This document shows, piece by piece, positions 25,064 to 33,385 of a DNA stretch of 42,439 nt (within the stretch, counting starts at the first letter, position 1; each line of letters begins with the position of its first letter). The notes beneath the pieces were generated by a model. That model was given only the letters and a program-made list of their open reading frames with translations, made no database searches and was not told the origin of the DNA. Source of the DNA: CAZKTO01 sp964555685 (lineage in GTDB: Bacteria > Chloroflexota > Dehalococcoidia > SHYB01). A program made the translations under genes and the position numbers. The DNA is taken from the NCBI GenBank assembly GCA_964555685.1, contig CAZKTO010000020.1, forward strand, positions 1 through 42,439, written 5' to 3'.

Positions 25064-25088
25064 TGACCCACCGCCCGGCGGTGGGTCA
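25064..25088 (-). terminator. Hairpin at the mnmE stop codon
   Basis: TGACCCACCG (25064-25073) and CGGTGGGTCA (25079-25088) form a perfect 10-bp stem with loop CCCGG. It includes the mnmE TGA. A T-run is lacking, so it would be a weak or factor-assisted terminator. Confidence 0.4.
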
Positions 25089-26432
25089 CTTGCCGATGCA
25101 GAACTGTCGGAAGATCGTGTCCAGCAGCTCCTCGGAGGCGTCCTCGCCCGTGATCTCGCCCAGGGCCCCCAGGCACGACGCCAGGTCGATGGTGACGAAG
25201 TCCGCCGGCATCGCGTTGGCCAGGCTCTCCCGCGCAGCCTCCAGGTGCTCCAGCGCCCGCTCCAGGGCCGCCTTGTGGCGCGGGTTCGTGACCAGCACCG
25301 CGTCCGACACCGAGGCCTTGCCGCCCAGCGCCGCCCGCGCCATCGCCTCCCGCAGCGCATCCATCCCCTGGCCCGTCAGGGCCGAGAGCCGCGCCACCGG
25401 CGAGGGCAGCTCCCCGGCGCCCACCGCCGCGGGGAGATCGCTCTTGTTCGCCACCGTCACATGCGGCCGCCCGGCGCCCAGGGCCAGCACCTCCCGGTCC
25501 TCCGCCGTCAGGGGCACGCTCGCGTCCACCACCAGGAGCAGCAGGTCGGCCTGTCCCATGGCCCTCCGGCTGCGCTCTATCCCCAGGTGCTCCACCGGGT
25601 CGGGCGACTGGCGCAGCCCGGCCGTGTCGATCAGATGGAACGGGATGCCCCGGACGTTCGCCACCTCCTCGATGGTGTCTCGCGTCGTCCCGGGGACCGG
25701 CGTCACGATGGCCCGGTCCTCGCCCAGGAGCCGGTTGAGCAGGCTGGACTTGCCGACGTTGGGGCGTCCGATGATGGCCGTCCGCACGCCGTGCCGGTAG
25801 ACCATCCCGGCCTCGGCGGAGTCGATGAGCCGCCGGACCTCGGCCGCCGCCTCGCCGAGGGCCCGCGCCGGGTCCAGGTCTGTCTGGCGCTCCACCTCGT
25901 CCTCGGGGAAGTCGATGCATGCCGTCAGATAGGCCTGGACCTGGAGCACCTGGTGGCGCGCGTCCCGGATGGGCTTCGAGAGGCGCCCGCGAAGGCCCTC
26001 GATGGCCAGGCGCAGGCCGGCGTCCGTCTGCGCCTGGATCACGTCCAGCACCGACTCCGCCTGAGCCAGGTCGATACGCCCATTGAGGAAGGCGCGCAGC
26101 GTGAACTCGCCGGGGTTCGCCAGACGAGCGCCGCAGCGGAGCGCGAGCCCCAGCGCCCGCTGCAGGACCAGCGGGCTCCCGTGGCACGAGATCTCGACGA
26201 CGTCCTCGCGCGTGTAGGTCCGTGGCGCCGCCATGGGCGAGAGCAGCACCTCGTCCACCACGGCGCCCGTCTGCGGGTCGCGCAGGTGGCCGTGGACGAT
26301 GCGGCGATCCTCGAGCCGGACGCCGCACAGCCGGGCCGCGATGCTCCACGCCTCGGGCCCGCTCAGCCGCAGGATGCCCAGCCCGCCCTGGCCCGCCGGC
26401 GTCGCGATGGCGGCGATGGTGTCGTGGTACAT
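25086..26432 (-). CDS. mnmE: tRNA uridine-5-carboxymethylaminomethyl modification GTPase MnmE
   Basis: This 448-residue protein works with MnmG to modify U34 of tRNAs reading split-box codons. The N-terminal formyl-THF-binding domain begins DTIAAIATPAGQGGLGILRL and includes FTLRAFLNGRIDLAQAESV. The G domain has GRPNVGKSSLLNRLL, TPVPGTTRDTIEE, DTAGLR and NKSD. The C-terminus is FRQFCIGK with the catalytic Cys. Length is normal. It diverges from argF across about 130 bases and is the first chromosomal core gene next to the tRNA-Asn junction. Confidence 0.97.
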   Translation of the reverse strand: MYHDTIAAIATPAGQGGLGILRLSGPEAWSIAARLCGVRLEDRRIVHGHLRDPQTGAVVDEVLLSPMAAPRTYTREDVVEISCHGSPLVLQRALGLALRCGARLANPGEFTLRAFLNGRIDLAQAESVLDVIQAQTDAGLRLAIEGLRGRLSKPIRDARHQVLQVQAYLTACIDFPEDEVERQTDLDPARALGEAAAEVRRLIDSAEAGMVYRHGVRTAIIGRPNVGKSSLLNRLLGEDRAIVTPVPGTTRDTIEEVANVRGIPFHLIDTAGLRQSPDPVEHLGIERSRRAMGQADLLLLVVDASVPLTAEDREVLALGAGRPHVTVANKSDLPAAVGAGELPSPVARLSALTGQGMDALREAMARAALGGKASVSDAVLVTNPRHKAALERALEHLEAARESLANAMPADFVTIDLASCLGALGEITGEDASEELLDTIFRQFCIGK

Positions 26433-26561
26433 ACCGGGCCCATTCTACCTAATGGCCCCGCAGCCCCAGCGCCGTCGCCTGCCTGCGCGCTCCTCCCTCC
26501 CGCTGGCGGGTCCGCCCGACTCCTATGCTATACTGTTGCCCTCCAGTGTTGCTCTCCGGCC

Positions 26562-27488
26562 ATGAAGAAGTCAGACCTCGTCTCCATCGCTGACCTCACC
26601 CCCAACACACTGCTGGGGGTGCTTCGTGACGCTGCGGCCCTCAAGCGCGATGGCGGCGGCAGGACCCTTGCGGGCAGGAGCGTCGCCCTCCTCTTCCAGA
26701 AGCCATCCCTTCGCACGCGCGCCAGCTTCGATGTCGCCGTCCACCAGCTGGGCGGGCACTGCCTCTACCTTGGGCCGGAGGAGGTGGGCCTCGGCGAGCG
26801 CGAGCCCGTGGAGGACGTGGCGCGCGTTCTGAGCCGGTACGTGGACGCCATGGTGGCCCGGACCTTCTTCCATCGGGACGTCGAACTGCTGGCCCGCTAC
26901 GCCACGGTGCCGGTCGTCAACGGTCTCTCGGACGTCGAGCACCCGTGCCAGGCCCTGGCCGACCTGCTGACTATCCAGGAGAAGTCGGGCCGTCTCGATG
27001 GCCGCGCCATCGGCTACGTCGGCGATGGCAACAACTGCGCGGCCAGTCTTGCCCTGGGCGCCGCCATGACCGGCGCCGCTTTTCGCATCGCCTCTCCGCC
27101 GGGCTACGAGCTGCCGGAGCCCATCGCCCGCCGGGCACGGTCGCTGGCCGCCGCGACGGAGGCGCCGTTCGAGATGGTGCGGGACCCCCTGGACGCGATC
27201 CGCGGGGCGGACGTCGTCTATACCGACGCCTGGACGAGTATGGGCCAAGAGCGCGAGTGGGAGCGGCGCCGCGCCGCCTTCGCCGGCTATCAGGTTACCC
27301 CGGAGCTCCTGGCCCGCGCCAAGCCGGGCGTCATCTTCCTCCATCCCCTGCCCGCTCACGCTGGCGAGGAGATCGCCCCTGGGCTCCTGGACCATCCAGC
27401 ATCGGTGGTCTTCGACCAGGCGGAGAACCGGCTGCACGTCCAGAAGGCTGTGCTGGCCGCTCTCCTGCGGGGAGGCCCCGCGGCCTAG
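26562..27488 (+). CDS. argF: Ornithine carbamoyltransferase
   Basis: A 308-residue carbamoyltransferase making citrulline from ornithine and carbamoyl phosphate for arginine synthesis. The carbamoyl-phosphate loop is KPSLRTRASF (canonical STRTR has become SLRTR), followed by DVEHPCQALADLL, GDGNNCAASL, the ornithine loop DAWTSMGQE and VFDQAENRLHVQKAVL. The usual HCLP motif is HPLP (261-264), the form normally seen in aspartate carbamoyltransferase. The SMG loop and C-terminus nevertheless favour ornithine. A TATACT -10-like hexamer lies at 26529-26534 without a clear -35. The start is ATG 26562. Confidence 0.9.
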   Translation: MKKSDLVSIADLTPNTLLGVLRDAAALKRDGGGRTLAGRSVALLFQKPSLRTRASFDVAVHQLGGHCLYLGPEEVGLGEREPVEDVARVLSRYVDAMVARTFFHRDVELLARYATVPVVNGLSDVEHPCQALADLLTIQEKSGRLDGRAIGYVGDGNNCAASLALGAAMTGAAFRIASPPGYELPEPIARRARSLAAATEAPFEMVRDPLDAIRGADVVYTDAWTSMGQEREWERRRAAFAGYQVTPELLARAKPGVIFLHPLPAHAGEEIAPGLLDHPASVVFDQAENRLHVQKAVLAALLRGGPAA

Positions 27489-27521
27489 CCCCGGCGGCTG
27501 CCCTGACGGACGGTCTGTCCC

Positions 27522-28853
27522 ATGACCAAGCCCATTGTCGCCATCGTGGGCCGGCCCAACGTCGGCAAGTCATCCCTCTTCAACCGCATCGTGCGGGAGC
27601 GGGTGGCCATCACCGCCGACGAGCCCGGCACCACCCGCGACCGCCTCTTCGCCGCCGCCGAGTGGGCCGGGCGCGCCTACCTCATCGTCGATACCGCCGG
27701 CCTCCAGGACCGGACCAGCGCCCGCCAAGGGGATGCTTCCCTGGCCAGGGCCGTCCGCCAGCAGGTCCAGATGGCCATCGACGACGCCGACGCGATCATC
27801 TTCCTCGCCGACGGCATCGATGGCCTGACCCCCGCCGACGCCGACATCGCCGCGACCCTCCGCGCCTCGGACAAGCCCATCGTCCTCGGCGTCAACAAGA
27901 TCGATACCCCCAAGCGGGAGGCCGAGGCCGCCGAGTTCTACCGCCTAGGCCTCGGCGATCCCATGCCCCTGAGCGCCCTCCACAACTCCGGCATCGGCGC
28001 GCTCCTGGACCGCGTGGTGGAGCTCCTGCCCGAGGCGCCGGCCGAGGAGCCCGCCGTGGGAATGCGCCTCGCCATCGTCGGCCGCCCCAACACCGGCAAG
28101 TCCAGCCTCCTGAACGCCCTCGTGGGCGCCGAGCGAGTCGTGGTGAACGAAATCCCTGGGACGACGCGGGACAGCATCGATACGGTCTTCGACGACAAGG
28201 GCGAGCGCGTCACCCTCATCGACACGGCGGGCATCCGCCGCAGCGGCCGCGTCCAGCGGGGCGTCGAGCACTTCAGCGCCATGCGGGCCCTGCGCGCCAT
28301 CGAGCGGGCCGACGTGGCCCTCCTGGTCCTGGACGCCTCCGAGCTGGGCGCCGCTCAGGACACCCACGTCGCCGGCTACGTGCTGGAGTCGGAGAAGGGG
28401 CTCGTGCTCGTTGTCAACAAGTGGGACCTGGCGAGGGAGCTGGAGCTGGACCAAGCCCGCTGCGAGGCTTTCCTTCGCGAACAGTTCAAGTTCGCGCCCT
28501 ACGCGCCGATCGTGTACATTTCCGCCATGAAGCGCGAGGGCCTGCGCCAACTCATGGACACCGCTCGGCACGTCTACCAGCAGCGCCACCTGCGGATCAG
28601 CACCGGCGACCTCAACCGGATCGTCGAGCGGGCCGCGGGCGAGCACCTTCCCGGGCTGGTGGGACGTCGTCGGCTCCATCTCCTGTACGCCACCCAGTCC
28701 GGCGTCAACCCGCCCACCTTCGTCTTCTTCGTCAACGATCCCAAGCTCCTCCACTTCTCCTACCGGCGCTATCTGGAGAACCGCATCCGCGACACGTTCG
28801 GCTTCACTGGCACGCCCCTCAAGTTCGTCTTCCGCAGGCGGAGCGAGGAATGA
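27522..28853 (+). CDS. der: Ribosome biogenesis GTPase Der (EngA)
   Basis: A 443-residue double-GTPase needed for 50S subunit assembly. G domain 1 has GRPNVGKSSLFNRI and DTAGLQ; G domain 2 has GRPNTGKSSLLNAL, EIPGTTRDSIDTV, DTAGIRR and NKWDLA. The KH-like end reads YATQSGVNPPTFVFFVND and RIRDTFGFTGTPLKFVFRRR. It lies 33 bases after argF, and its stop overlaps the plsY start (ATGA). Typical in every respect. Confidence 0.97.
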   Translation: MTKPIVAIVGRPNVGKSSLFNRIVRERVAITADEPGTTRDRLFAAAEWAGRAYLIVDTAGLQDRTSARQGDASLARAVRQQVQMAIDDADAIIFLADGIDGLTPADADIAATLRASDKPIVLGVNKIDTPKREAEAAEFYRLGLGDPMPLSALHNSGIGALLDRVVELLPEAPAEEPAVGMRLAIVGRPNTGKSSLLNALVGAERVVVNEIPGTTRDSIDTVFDDKGERVTLIDTAGIRRSGRVQRGVEHFSAMRALRAIERADVALLVLDASELGAAQDTHVAGYVLESEKGLVLVVNKWDLARELELDQARCEAFLREQFKFAPYAPIVYISAMKREGLRQLMDTARHVYQQRHLRISTGDLNRIVERAAGEHLPGLVGRRRLHLLYATQSGVNPPTFVFFVNDPKLLHFSYRRYLENRIRDTFGFTGTPLKFVFRRRSEE

Positions 28854-29542
28854 CCGGCAACGTCCTCGCCGTCGTCATTGGCTACGTCCTCGGCTCCATT
28901 CCGCCAGGGCTGGTGCTGGTTCGGCTGGCCAGGGGCGTTGACGTCCGCGAGCACGGCAGCGGGAAGATCGGCGCGACGAACGTCATGCGCGTCCTGGGCT
29001 TCAGGGCTGCGGTGGCCGTCGCCGTCTTCGACCTGGGGAAGGGCGTCGCGGCGTTCTATATCGCCAAGGCCCTGGGCGATGCCAGGTACGTGGAGGTCCT
29101 GGCGGCCCTGGCGGCCCTGGCCGGCCACAACTGGTCCATCTTCCTGCGCTTCAGTGGGGGCCGGGGCGTGGCCACCGGCATGGGCGCTCTCTTCGCCATG
29201 AGCCCTATCTGGGCCGCCGCCTCCCTGGGCTCCGGCATCGTCGCCGTTGCCATTGCGCGGTACGTGTCCCTGGGCTCGCTGGTGGGCGCCGCCTTCTCCT
29301 TTTTCGCTCTGCTGGTCCTGGCCCTGACCGGCCGCGAGCCCTGGGAGTACTTCGCCTATACGGCGGCGGGCGTCCCCGTCATCTTCTACCAGCACCGCGA
29401 CAACATCCAGCGGCTGCTCTCTGGCACGGAGCGGCGCCTGGGCGACCGGCGCAACCAGCAGATCGCGGTGGAGCCGCGCCCCGGTGAGCCGGAGCGCCCC
29501 GACAGGTCGGGGTACCCGGGGCGCAGCGGAGCGTCCTCGTGA
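28850..29542 (+). CDS. plsY: Glycerol-3-phosphate acyltransferase PlsY
   Basis: A 230-residue membrane enzyme that acylates glycerol-3-phosphate from acyl-phosphate, the first step of phospholipid synthesis. It shows the three conserved loops: GYVLGSIPPGLVL then HGSGKIGATNVMR; GHNWSIFLRFSGGRGVATGMG; and the late FYQHRDNIQRLLSGTERR. About 35 polar residues at the C-terminus are extra and unconserved-looking. ATG 28850 overlaps the der stop, and its own stop overlaps the gpsA GTG, so der, plsY and gpsA are coupled. Confidence 0.96.
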   Translation: MTGNVLAVVIGYVLGSIPPGLVLVRLARGVDVREHGSGKIGATNVMRVLGFRAAVAVAVFDLGKGVAAFYIAKALGDARYVEVLAALAALAGHNWSIFLRFSGGRGVATGMGALFAMSPIWAAASLGSGIVAVAIARYVSLGSLVGAAFSFFALLVLALTGREPWEYFAYTAAGVPVIFYQHRDNIQRLLSGTERRLGDRRNQQIAVEPRPGEPERPDRSGYPGRSGASS

Positions 29543-30549
29543 AGGTCGCCATCATCGGGACCGGTGCCTGGGGGACGACGCTGGGGATCATCCTCGCCCG
29601 GCGAGAGGTCCCCGTGACGCTCTGGGCCCGCACCGCCGAGGAGGCGGAGCGCCTGGCCCGCGCCCGGCAGAACGAGGCGCGGCTGCCCGACTTCGAGTTC
29701 CCGCCGTCGATGCAGGTGACCGCCTCGCTGGAGGAGGCGGCCCGCGGCGCCGTCGCCGTCGTCTTCGCCGTGCCCTCACGCTCTATGCGCGAGAACGCCC
29801 GCCGCGCCCGCTCCTGCCTGGGCCCCTCGATGCTCATCGTCTCGGCATCCAAGGGCCTGGAGCGCGATAGCGGCCAGCGCATGAGCCAGGTCCTGGCCGA
29901 GGAGCTCCCCGAGGCCCTGCGTCCCAACACCTGCGTCCTCTCCGGGCCCAACCTCTCCCGCGAGATCGCCGAGGGCCATCCGGCCTCCACCGTCATCGCC
30001 GGCGAGCGCGAGGACGTCGCGGCCCGGGCCGTCGAGCTCTTCATGTCGCCCCTCTTCCGCGCCTACACCAATCCCGACGTCACCGGCGTCGAGCTGGGCG
30101 GCGCGCTCAAGAACATCATCGCCATCGGCGCGGGGATGAGCGACGGCCTGGGGTACGGCGATAACGCCAAGGCCGCCTTCATCACCCGGGGTCTGGCGGA
30201 GATCACCCGCCTGGGCGTCGCGGCCGGGGCTCAGCCCCTCACCTTCGCCGGCCTGGCCTGCCTGGGCGATCTCCTGGCCACCTGCTCCAGCCGCCTGAGC
30301 CGCAACTACTTCGTCGGAGAGCAGCTCGCCAAGGGCCGGCCTCTCAAGGTTGTCCTCGAGGGCATGCGCTTCGTCGCCGAGGGGGTGGACACCACCGTCG
30401 CGGCCCTGCGCATGGCCCAGCGCCTCGGCGTCGAGATGCCCATCACCAGCTATACCCACAAGGTCCTCTTCGAGGGGATGGAGCCGGAGCGCGCGGTCAT
30501 GGAGCTCATGGCCCGCGCCCCCAAGCCCGAGTGGCAAGGGCTGGGGTGA
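29539..30549 (+). CDS. gpsA: NAD(P)H-dependent glycerol-3-phosphate dehydrogenase
   Basis: A 336-residue enzyme reducing dihydroxyacetone phosphate to sn-glycerol-3-phosphate, the substrate of the PlsY protein encoded just upstream. It has the Rossmann motif AIIGTGAWGTTLG, VSASKGLERDSGQRMSQVLAE, LSGPNLSREIAEGHP, the catalytic region GGALKNIIAIGAGMSDGLGY and LGDLLATCSSRLSRN. The GTG start 29539 overlaps the plsY TGA. Typical length. Confidence 0.96.
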   Translation: MKVAIIGTGAWGTTLGIILARREVPVTLWARTAEEAERLARARQNEARLPDFEFPPSMQVTASLEEAARGAVAVVFAVPSRSMRENARRARSCLGPSMLIVSASKGLERDSGQRMSQVLAEELPEALRPNTCVLSGPNLSREIAEGHPASTVIAGEREDVAARAVELFMSPLFRAYTNPDVTGVELGGALKNIIAIGAGMSDGLGYGDNAKAAFITRGLAEITRLGVAAGAQPLTFAGLACLGDLLATCSSRLSRNYFVGEQLAKGRPLKVVLEGMRFVAEGVDTTVAALRMAQRLGVEMPITSYTHKVLFEGMEPERAVMELMARAPKPEWQGLG

Positions 30550-30603
30550 GGAAAGAGGGACTGGGAGCCGGGAACGGGGAGCAAGGAACAGGGAGGTGGG
30601 CAC

Positions 30604-31233
30604 GTGCGCCAGGGCGCCGGGGAGCCGCGCTTGAGTATCGAGGACATCTTCCGGGACCTGCCCACCCTGGAGACCGAGCGGCTCATCCTGCGCAGGCTCA
30701 CCCTCGACGACGCCCCGGCTATGTTCGACTACGCCTCCGACCCCGAGGTGGCGCGCTATATGGAGTGGGAGGCCCACAGGACCGTCGAGGACTCCCGGGC
30801 CTTTATCCTCTACGCGCAGCAGCTGGCCGCCCTGGGCAAGGCCGGCAGCTGGGGGATCGAGCTCAGGGCCGCGCGAACGCTCGCCGGCGGCATCAGCCTC
30901 GACGCCTGGCACCTCCGGGACGGCCGCGCCGAGATCGCCTACGCCGTGGCCCGGCGCTGCTGGAACCAGGGCCTCATGACGGAAGCGGTGCGGGAGGTCG
31001 TCGCGTTCGGCTTCCGGGGCCTGGGCCTCAATCGCATCGAGGCGCGGGTCTCGGTCCCGAACGCCGCCTCGGCCCGGGTCCTGGAGAAGGCCGGCTTCCG
31101 GTTCGAGGGCCTGCTCCGGCAGCACATGCTCAAGCAGGGCGTCTTCCACGACATGCGGATGTACGGCATCCTGCGGGGGGAGTATGACCAGACCCAGCGC
31201 CAGACTCCGGCCGGCGGTGGGAGCGACCCATGA
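30604..31233 (+). CDS. GNAT N-acetyltransferase (RimJ/RimL-like), copy 1
   Basis: A GNAT-fold acetyltransferase of about 209 residues. It starts LPTLETERLILRRLTLDDAP and continues YASDPEVARYMEWEAHRTVE. The acetyl-CoA region is VARRCWNQGLMTEAVREVV, followed by NAASARVLEKAGFRFEGLLR, the RimJ-type motif. The start is GTG 30604 behind GGGAGGTGGGCAC. Its TGA overlaps the ATG of a close paralogue. It probably acetylates a ribosomal protein N-terminus or a small molecule; the target is unknown. Confidence 0.88.
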   Translation: MRQGAGEPRLSIEDIFRDLPTLETERLILRRLTLDDAPAMFDYASDPEVARYMEWEAHRTVEDSRAFILYAQQLAALGKAGSWGIELRAARTLAGGISLDAWHLRDGRAEIAYAVARRCWNQGLMTEAVREVVAFGFRGLGLNRIEARVSVPNAASARVLEKAGFRFEGLLRQHMLKQGVFHDMRMYGILRGEYDQTQRQTPAGGGSDP

Positions 31234-31826
31234 AGGCCGAAGACGTATACCAAAACCTGCCGACGCTAGAGACGCCGCGCCTGATCCTGCGCAAGCTGAC
31301 GATGGCCGACGCGCCGGATATGTTCGAGTATGCCTCCGACCCAGAGGTGGCGCGGTATGTCGTGTTTGCAGCCCATCGGTCGATCGAAGACGCACGAGCA
31401 TTTATTGGTTGGACCACTGACCGGTACCAGAAGGGTGAGCTTGCAGGCTGGGGAATCGAGCACAAGAGCGCTCGCAAGCTCATTGGAACTGCCGGGTTTG
31501 GAACCTGGGATACCACTCACAAGCGCGCTGAAATAGCCTATGCGCTGTCACGCCTGTATTGGAACCAGGGGCTCATGACAGAAGCAGTCAGGGAAATCCT
31601 CGCCTTTGGGTTCCGCAGGATGGAACTGCACCGCGTCCAAGCCACGTGCGCCGTGGAGAACGTCGCCTCGGCCAGGGTACTCGAGAAGGTCGGGCTGCGG
31701 TTTGAAGGAACTCTTCGCGGTTACATGCTGAAGAAGGGCACGTTGTTCGACCAGAAGATGTACGCCATTCTGCGTGACGAATGGCTCCAATCGGAGGCAG
31801 CGTCATCCGGCAGCAGCTCGCATTGA
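31230..31826 (+). CDS. GNAT N-acetyltransferase (RimJ/RimL-like), copy 2
   Basis: A tandem paralogue of the preceding gene. Shared blocks are LPTLET-RLILRKLTMADAP, YASDPEVARYVV, YWNQGLMTEAVREILAFGF and VASARVLEKVGLRFEGTLR. ATG 31230 overlaps the upstream TGA, so the pair is co-translated. Codon choice is visibly less GC-biased than in copy 1, which suggests a copy acquired from elsewhere rather than a recent local duplication. The acetyl acceptor is unknown. Confidence 0.88.
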   Translation: MKAEDVYQNLPTLETPRLILRKLTMADAPDMFEYASDPEVARYVVFAAHRSIEDARAFIGWTTDRYQKGELAGWGIEHKSARKLIGTAGFGTWDTTHKRAEIAYALSRLYWNQGLMTEAVREILAFGFRRMELHRVQATCAVENVASARVLEKVGLRFEGTLRGYMLKKGTLFDQKMYAILRDEWLQSEAASSGSSSH

Positions 31827-31837
31827 CCACCAAACTT

Positions 31838-31906
31838 CATCTCCCTCAACGGGAGATGGTGAGGGTGGTCCCCCTCTCTTCCGTTCTCTCCCACCGGGGG
31901 AGAGAA
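31838..31906. terminator. Two hairpins between convergent genes
   Basis: CATCTCCC/GGGAGATG (31838-31845 and 31851-31858, loop TCAAC) is followed by TTCTCTCCC/GGGAGAGAA (31884-31892 and 31898-31906, loop ACCGG). They fill the gap between the GNAT pair and the convergent luciferase-like gene and may end transcription from both sides. Confidence 0.45.
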
Positions 31907-31973
31907 GATAGGACGAGGCCGGTTTCGCTTGTATTGCGAACACGGGTAGCTCTGTGACCGTCGCCCGCACGTC

Positions 31974-33068
31974 TCACCGCGACTGGAAGAACGGGATCAC
32001 CTCCGCGCCAAAGAGCTCCATGGCCTCCATCACCAGGTCGTGGGGCATCCCGCCCACCTGGAACTGGGCCATGAGCCGGTTCACCCCCGCCTGCTCGTAC
32101 TCCTTGATCTGCTGGACACAGTCGTCCGGGTCGCCGCAGATCACCATCCGCTCGCCGTAGATGTAGTCCCAGTTCGGCTCCTCCCAGAACGCGCCGGCGC
32201 CTCGCCCGCCGGAGGCTTGCACGGCAAGGCGTTTCTCCTCCTCCGTTTTGGGGGCGAAGAACTCCCGCAGCTTGGTGTAGTACCAGAGCTCGTAGGGCTT
32301 CATCTGCTCGACGGCCTTCTTCCGCGTCTTGGCGCAGTGGACGGGGATCAGGTTGTTCACCTGGAGCGGGCCCAGCTTCTTGTCCCAGCCGGCCTCCTTC
32401 CACGCCTGGTAGGAGGCGGGGAGCTGCGCCGCCAGCCGGTCCAGGGGCTGGACGGCCGTGTTCGGCATGATGTGGAGCCCCATCTTGGGGTAGAGCACGA
32501 ACGAGTCGGGGCTGCCCGTGGCGGCGAAGAGGCGCGGGTACGGCTTCTGCACGGGCTTGGGCACCACGCGCAGCGGCTCGGTGAACTTGTAGAACTTCCC
32601 CTCGTGGGTGAAGGAGTCCTGGGTCCAGCACTTCTTGATGACCTCCAGGCACTCGAAGAAGAGCTCGCGGTTCAGGTCCTTGGTCGGTCCCTGGGCGGGC
32701 GGCTTGTCGAAGGTCACGAACTCGGGCCGGAACGTCCCGCGCCCGATGCCGAAGTCGTACCGGCCGTCCGTCAGGATGTCGATGGCGGCGACGCGCTCGG
32801 CGACGCGTACCGGATGGGCGATGGGCAGGAGCTGGACTCCCGTCCCCATGCGCATCGTCTTGGTCCGCTGGGAGGCGGCGGCGAAGAAGATCTCCGGGCA
32901 CGGCGAGTGGGAGTATCCCGGGTTGAAGTGGTGCTCCACGCAGTAGACCGAGTCGAAGCCCCACTGCTCGGCGTAGTGCACCTGGGTCAGGGCGTTATGC
33001 CAGATGTCCCGCTCGGTGTAGCCGGCGTCGCCCACCTCGAGCTCGAAGAACAGACCAAAGCGCATCAT
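31974..33068 (-). CDS. Luciferase-like (LLM class) flavin-dependent monooxygenase
   Basis: A 364-residue TIM-barrel protein of the bacterial luciferase superfamily, using reduced FMN or F420. Visible are RFGLFFELEVG at the start, HYAEQWGFDSVYCVEHHFNP, TKTMRMGTGVQLLPIAHPVR, LTDGRYDFGIGRGTF and the C-terminal ICGDPDDCVQQIKEYEQAGV. ATG 33068 follows GAAGGAGGCGG. A weak promoter is visible upstream (separate entry). The substrate cannot be deduced; neighbouring crotonase and acyl-CoA ligase genes suggest catabolism of a carboxylic acid. Confidence 0.9.
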   Translation of the reverse strand: MMRFGLFFELEVGDAGYTERDIWHNALTQVHYAEQWGFDSVYCVEHHFNPGYSHSPCPEIFFAAASQRTKTMRMGTGVQLLPIAHPVRVAERVAAIDILTDGRYDFGIGRGTFRPEFVTFDKPPAQGPTKDLNRELFFECLEVIKKCWTQDSFTHEGKFYKFTEPLRVVPKPVQKPYPRLFAATGSPDSFVLYPKMGLHIMPNTAVQPLDRLAAQLPASYQAWKEAGWDKKLGPLQVNNLIPVHCAKTRKKAVEQMKPYELWYYTKLREFFAPKTEEEKRLAVQASGGRGAGAFWEEPNWDYIYGERMVICGDPDDCVQQIKEYEQAGVNRLMAQFQVGGMPHDLVMEAMELFGAEVIPFFQSR

Positions 33069-33385
33069 CGACCGCCTCCTTCACCTGTCATGCTGCTGAA
33101 CTGGCCACAGACCACCGGCGGGTATTCGACCACGGCGGACGGGCCGAGGTCAAGCCTCTATCGCTGGCGGGGCCTGGGCAACCTTAAGGCCTGCGCGCGT
33201 GGATGTACAGCCCTGCAAAGAGATGTTTAGCCCGCTGGGCGGCGCCGCTGATGAGCCTGTGAAGCTCATGAATCGCCTTTACCTTCGCCAGATTGCCGGT
33301 GATGGTCCAGGGCCCGCTGTAAAGTTCGTGCCAGCAGTGCTGGGGCACAGATGTCCTCGGCGCCGGAAACAGGGGAGAGTCCCGG
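33069..33385. other. Intergenic between ligase 3' end and luciferase-like gene
   Basis: No gene recognised. A weak minus-strand promoter fits TTGACC (33153-33148), 18 bases and TCGAAT (33129-33124), about 55 bases before ATG 33068. A GC-rich imperfect hairpin (GTGCCAGCAGTGCTGGGGCAC, split as GTGCC and GGCAC arms near 33330-33350) may terminate the upstream operon. Confidence 0.35.

Noticed and set aside
24529..26349. A 606-codon open frame on the minus strand across the recombinase end, the tRNA and mnmE
   Set aside because: Product is Gly/Pro/Arg-rich without motifs and runs through a tRNA gene; it is a shadow of mnmE in another frame.
26945..28849. Long plus-strand frame through argF and der preceding the plsY start
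   Set aside because: Arg/Pro/Gly-rich translation with no domain; only the last 230 codons (plsY) are real.
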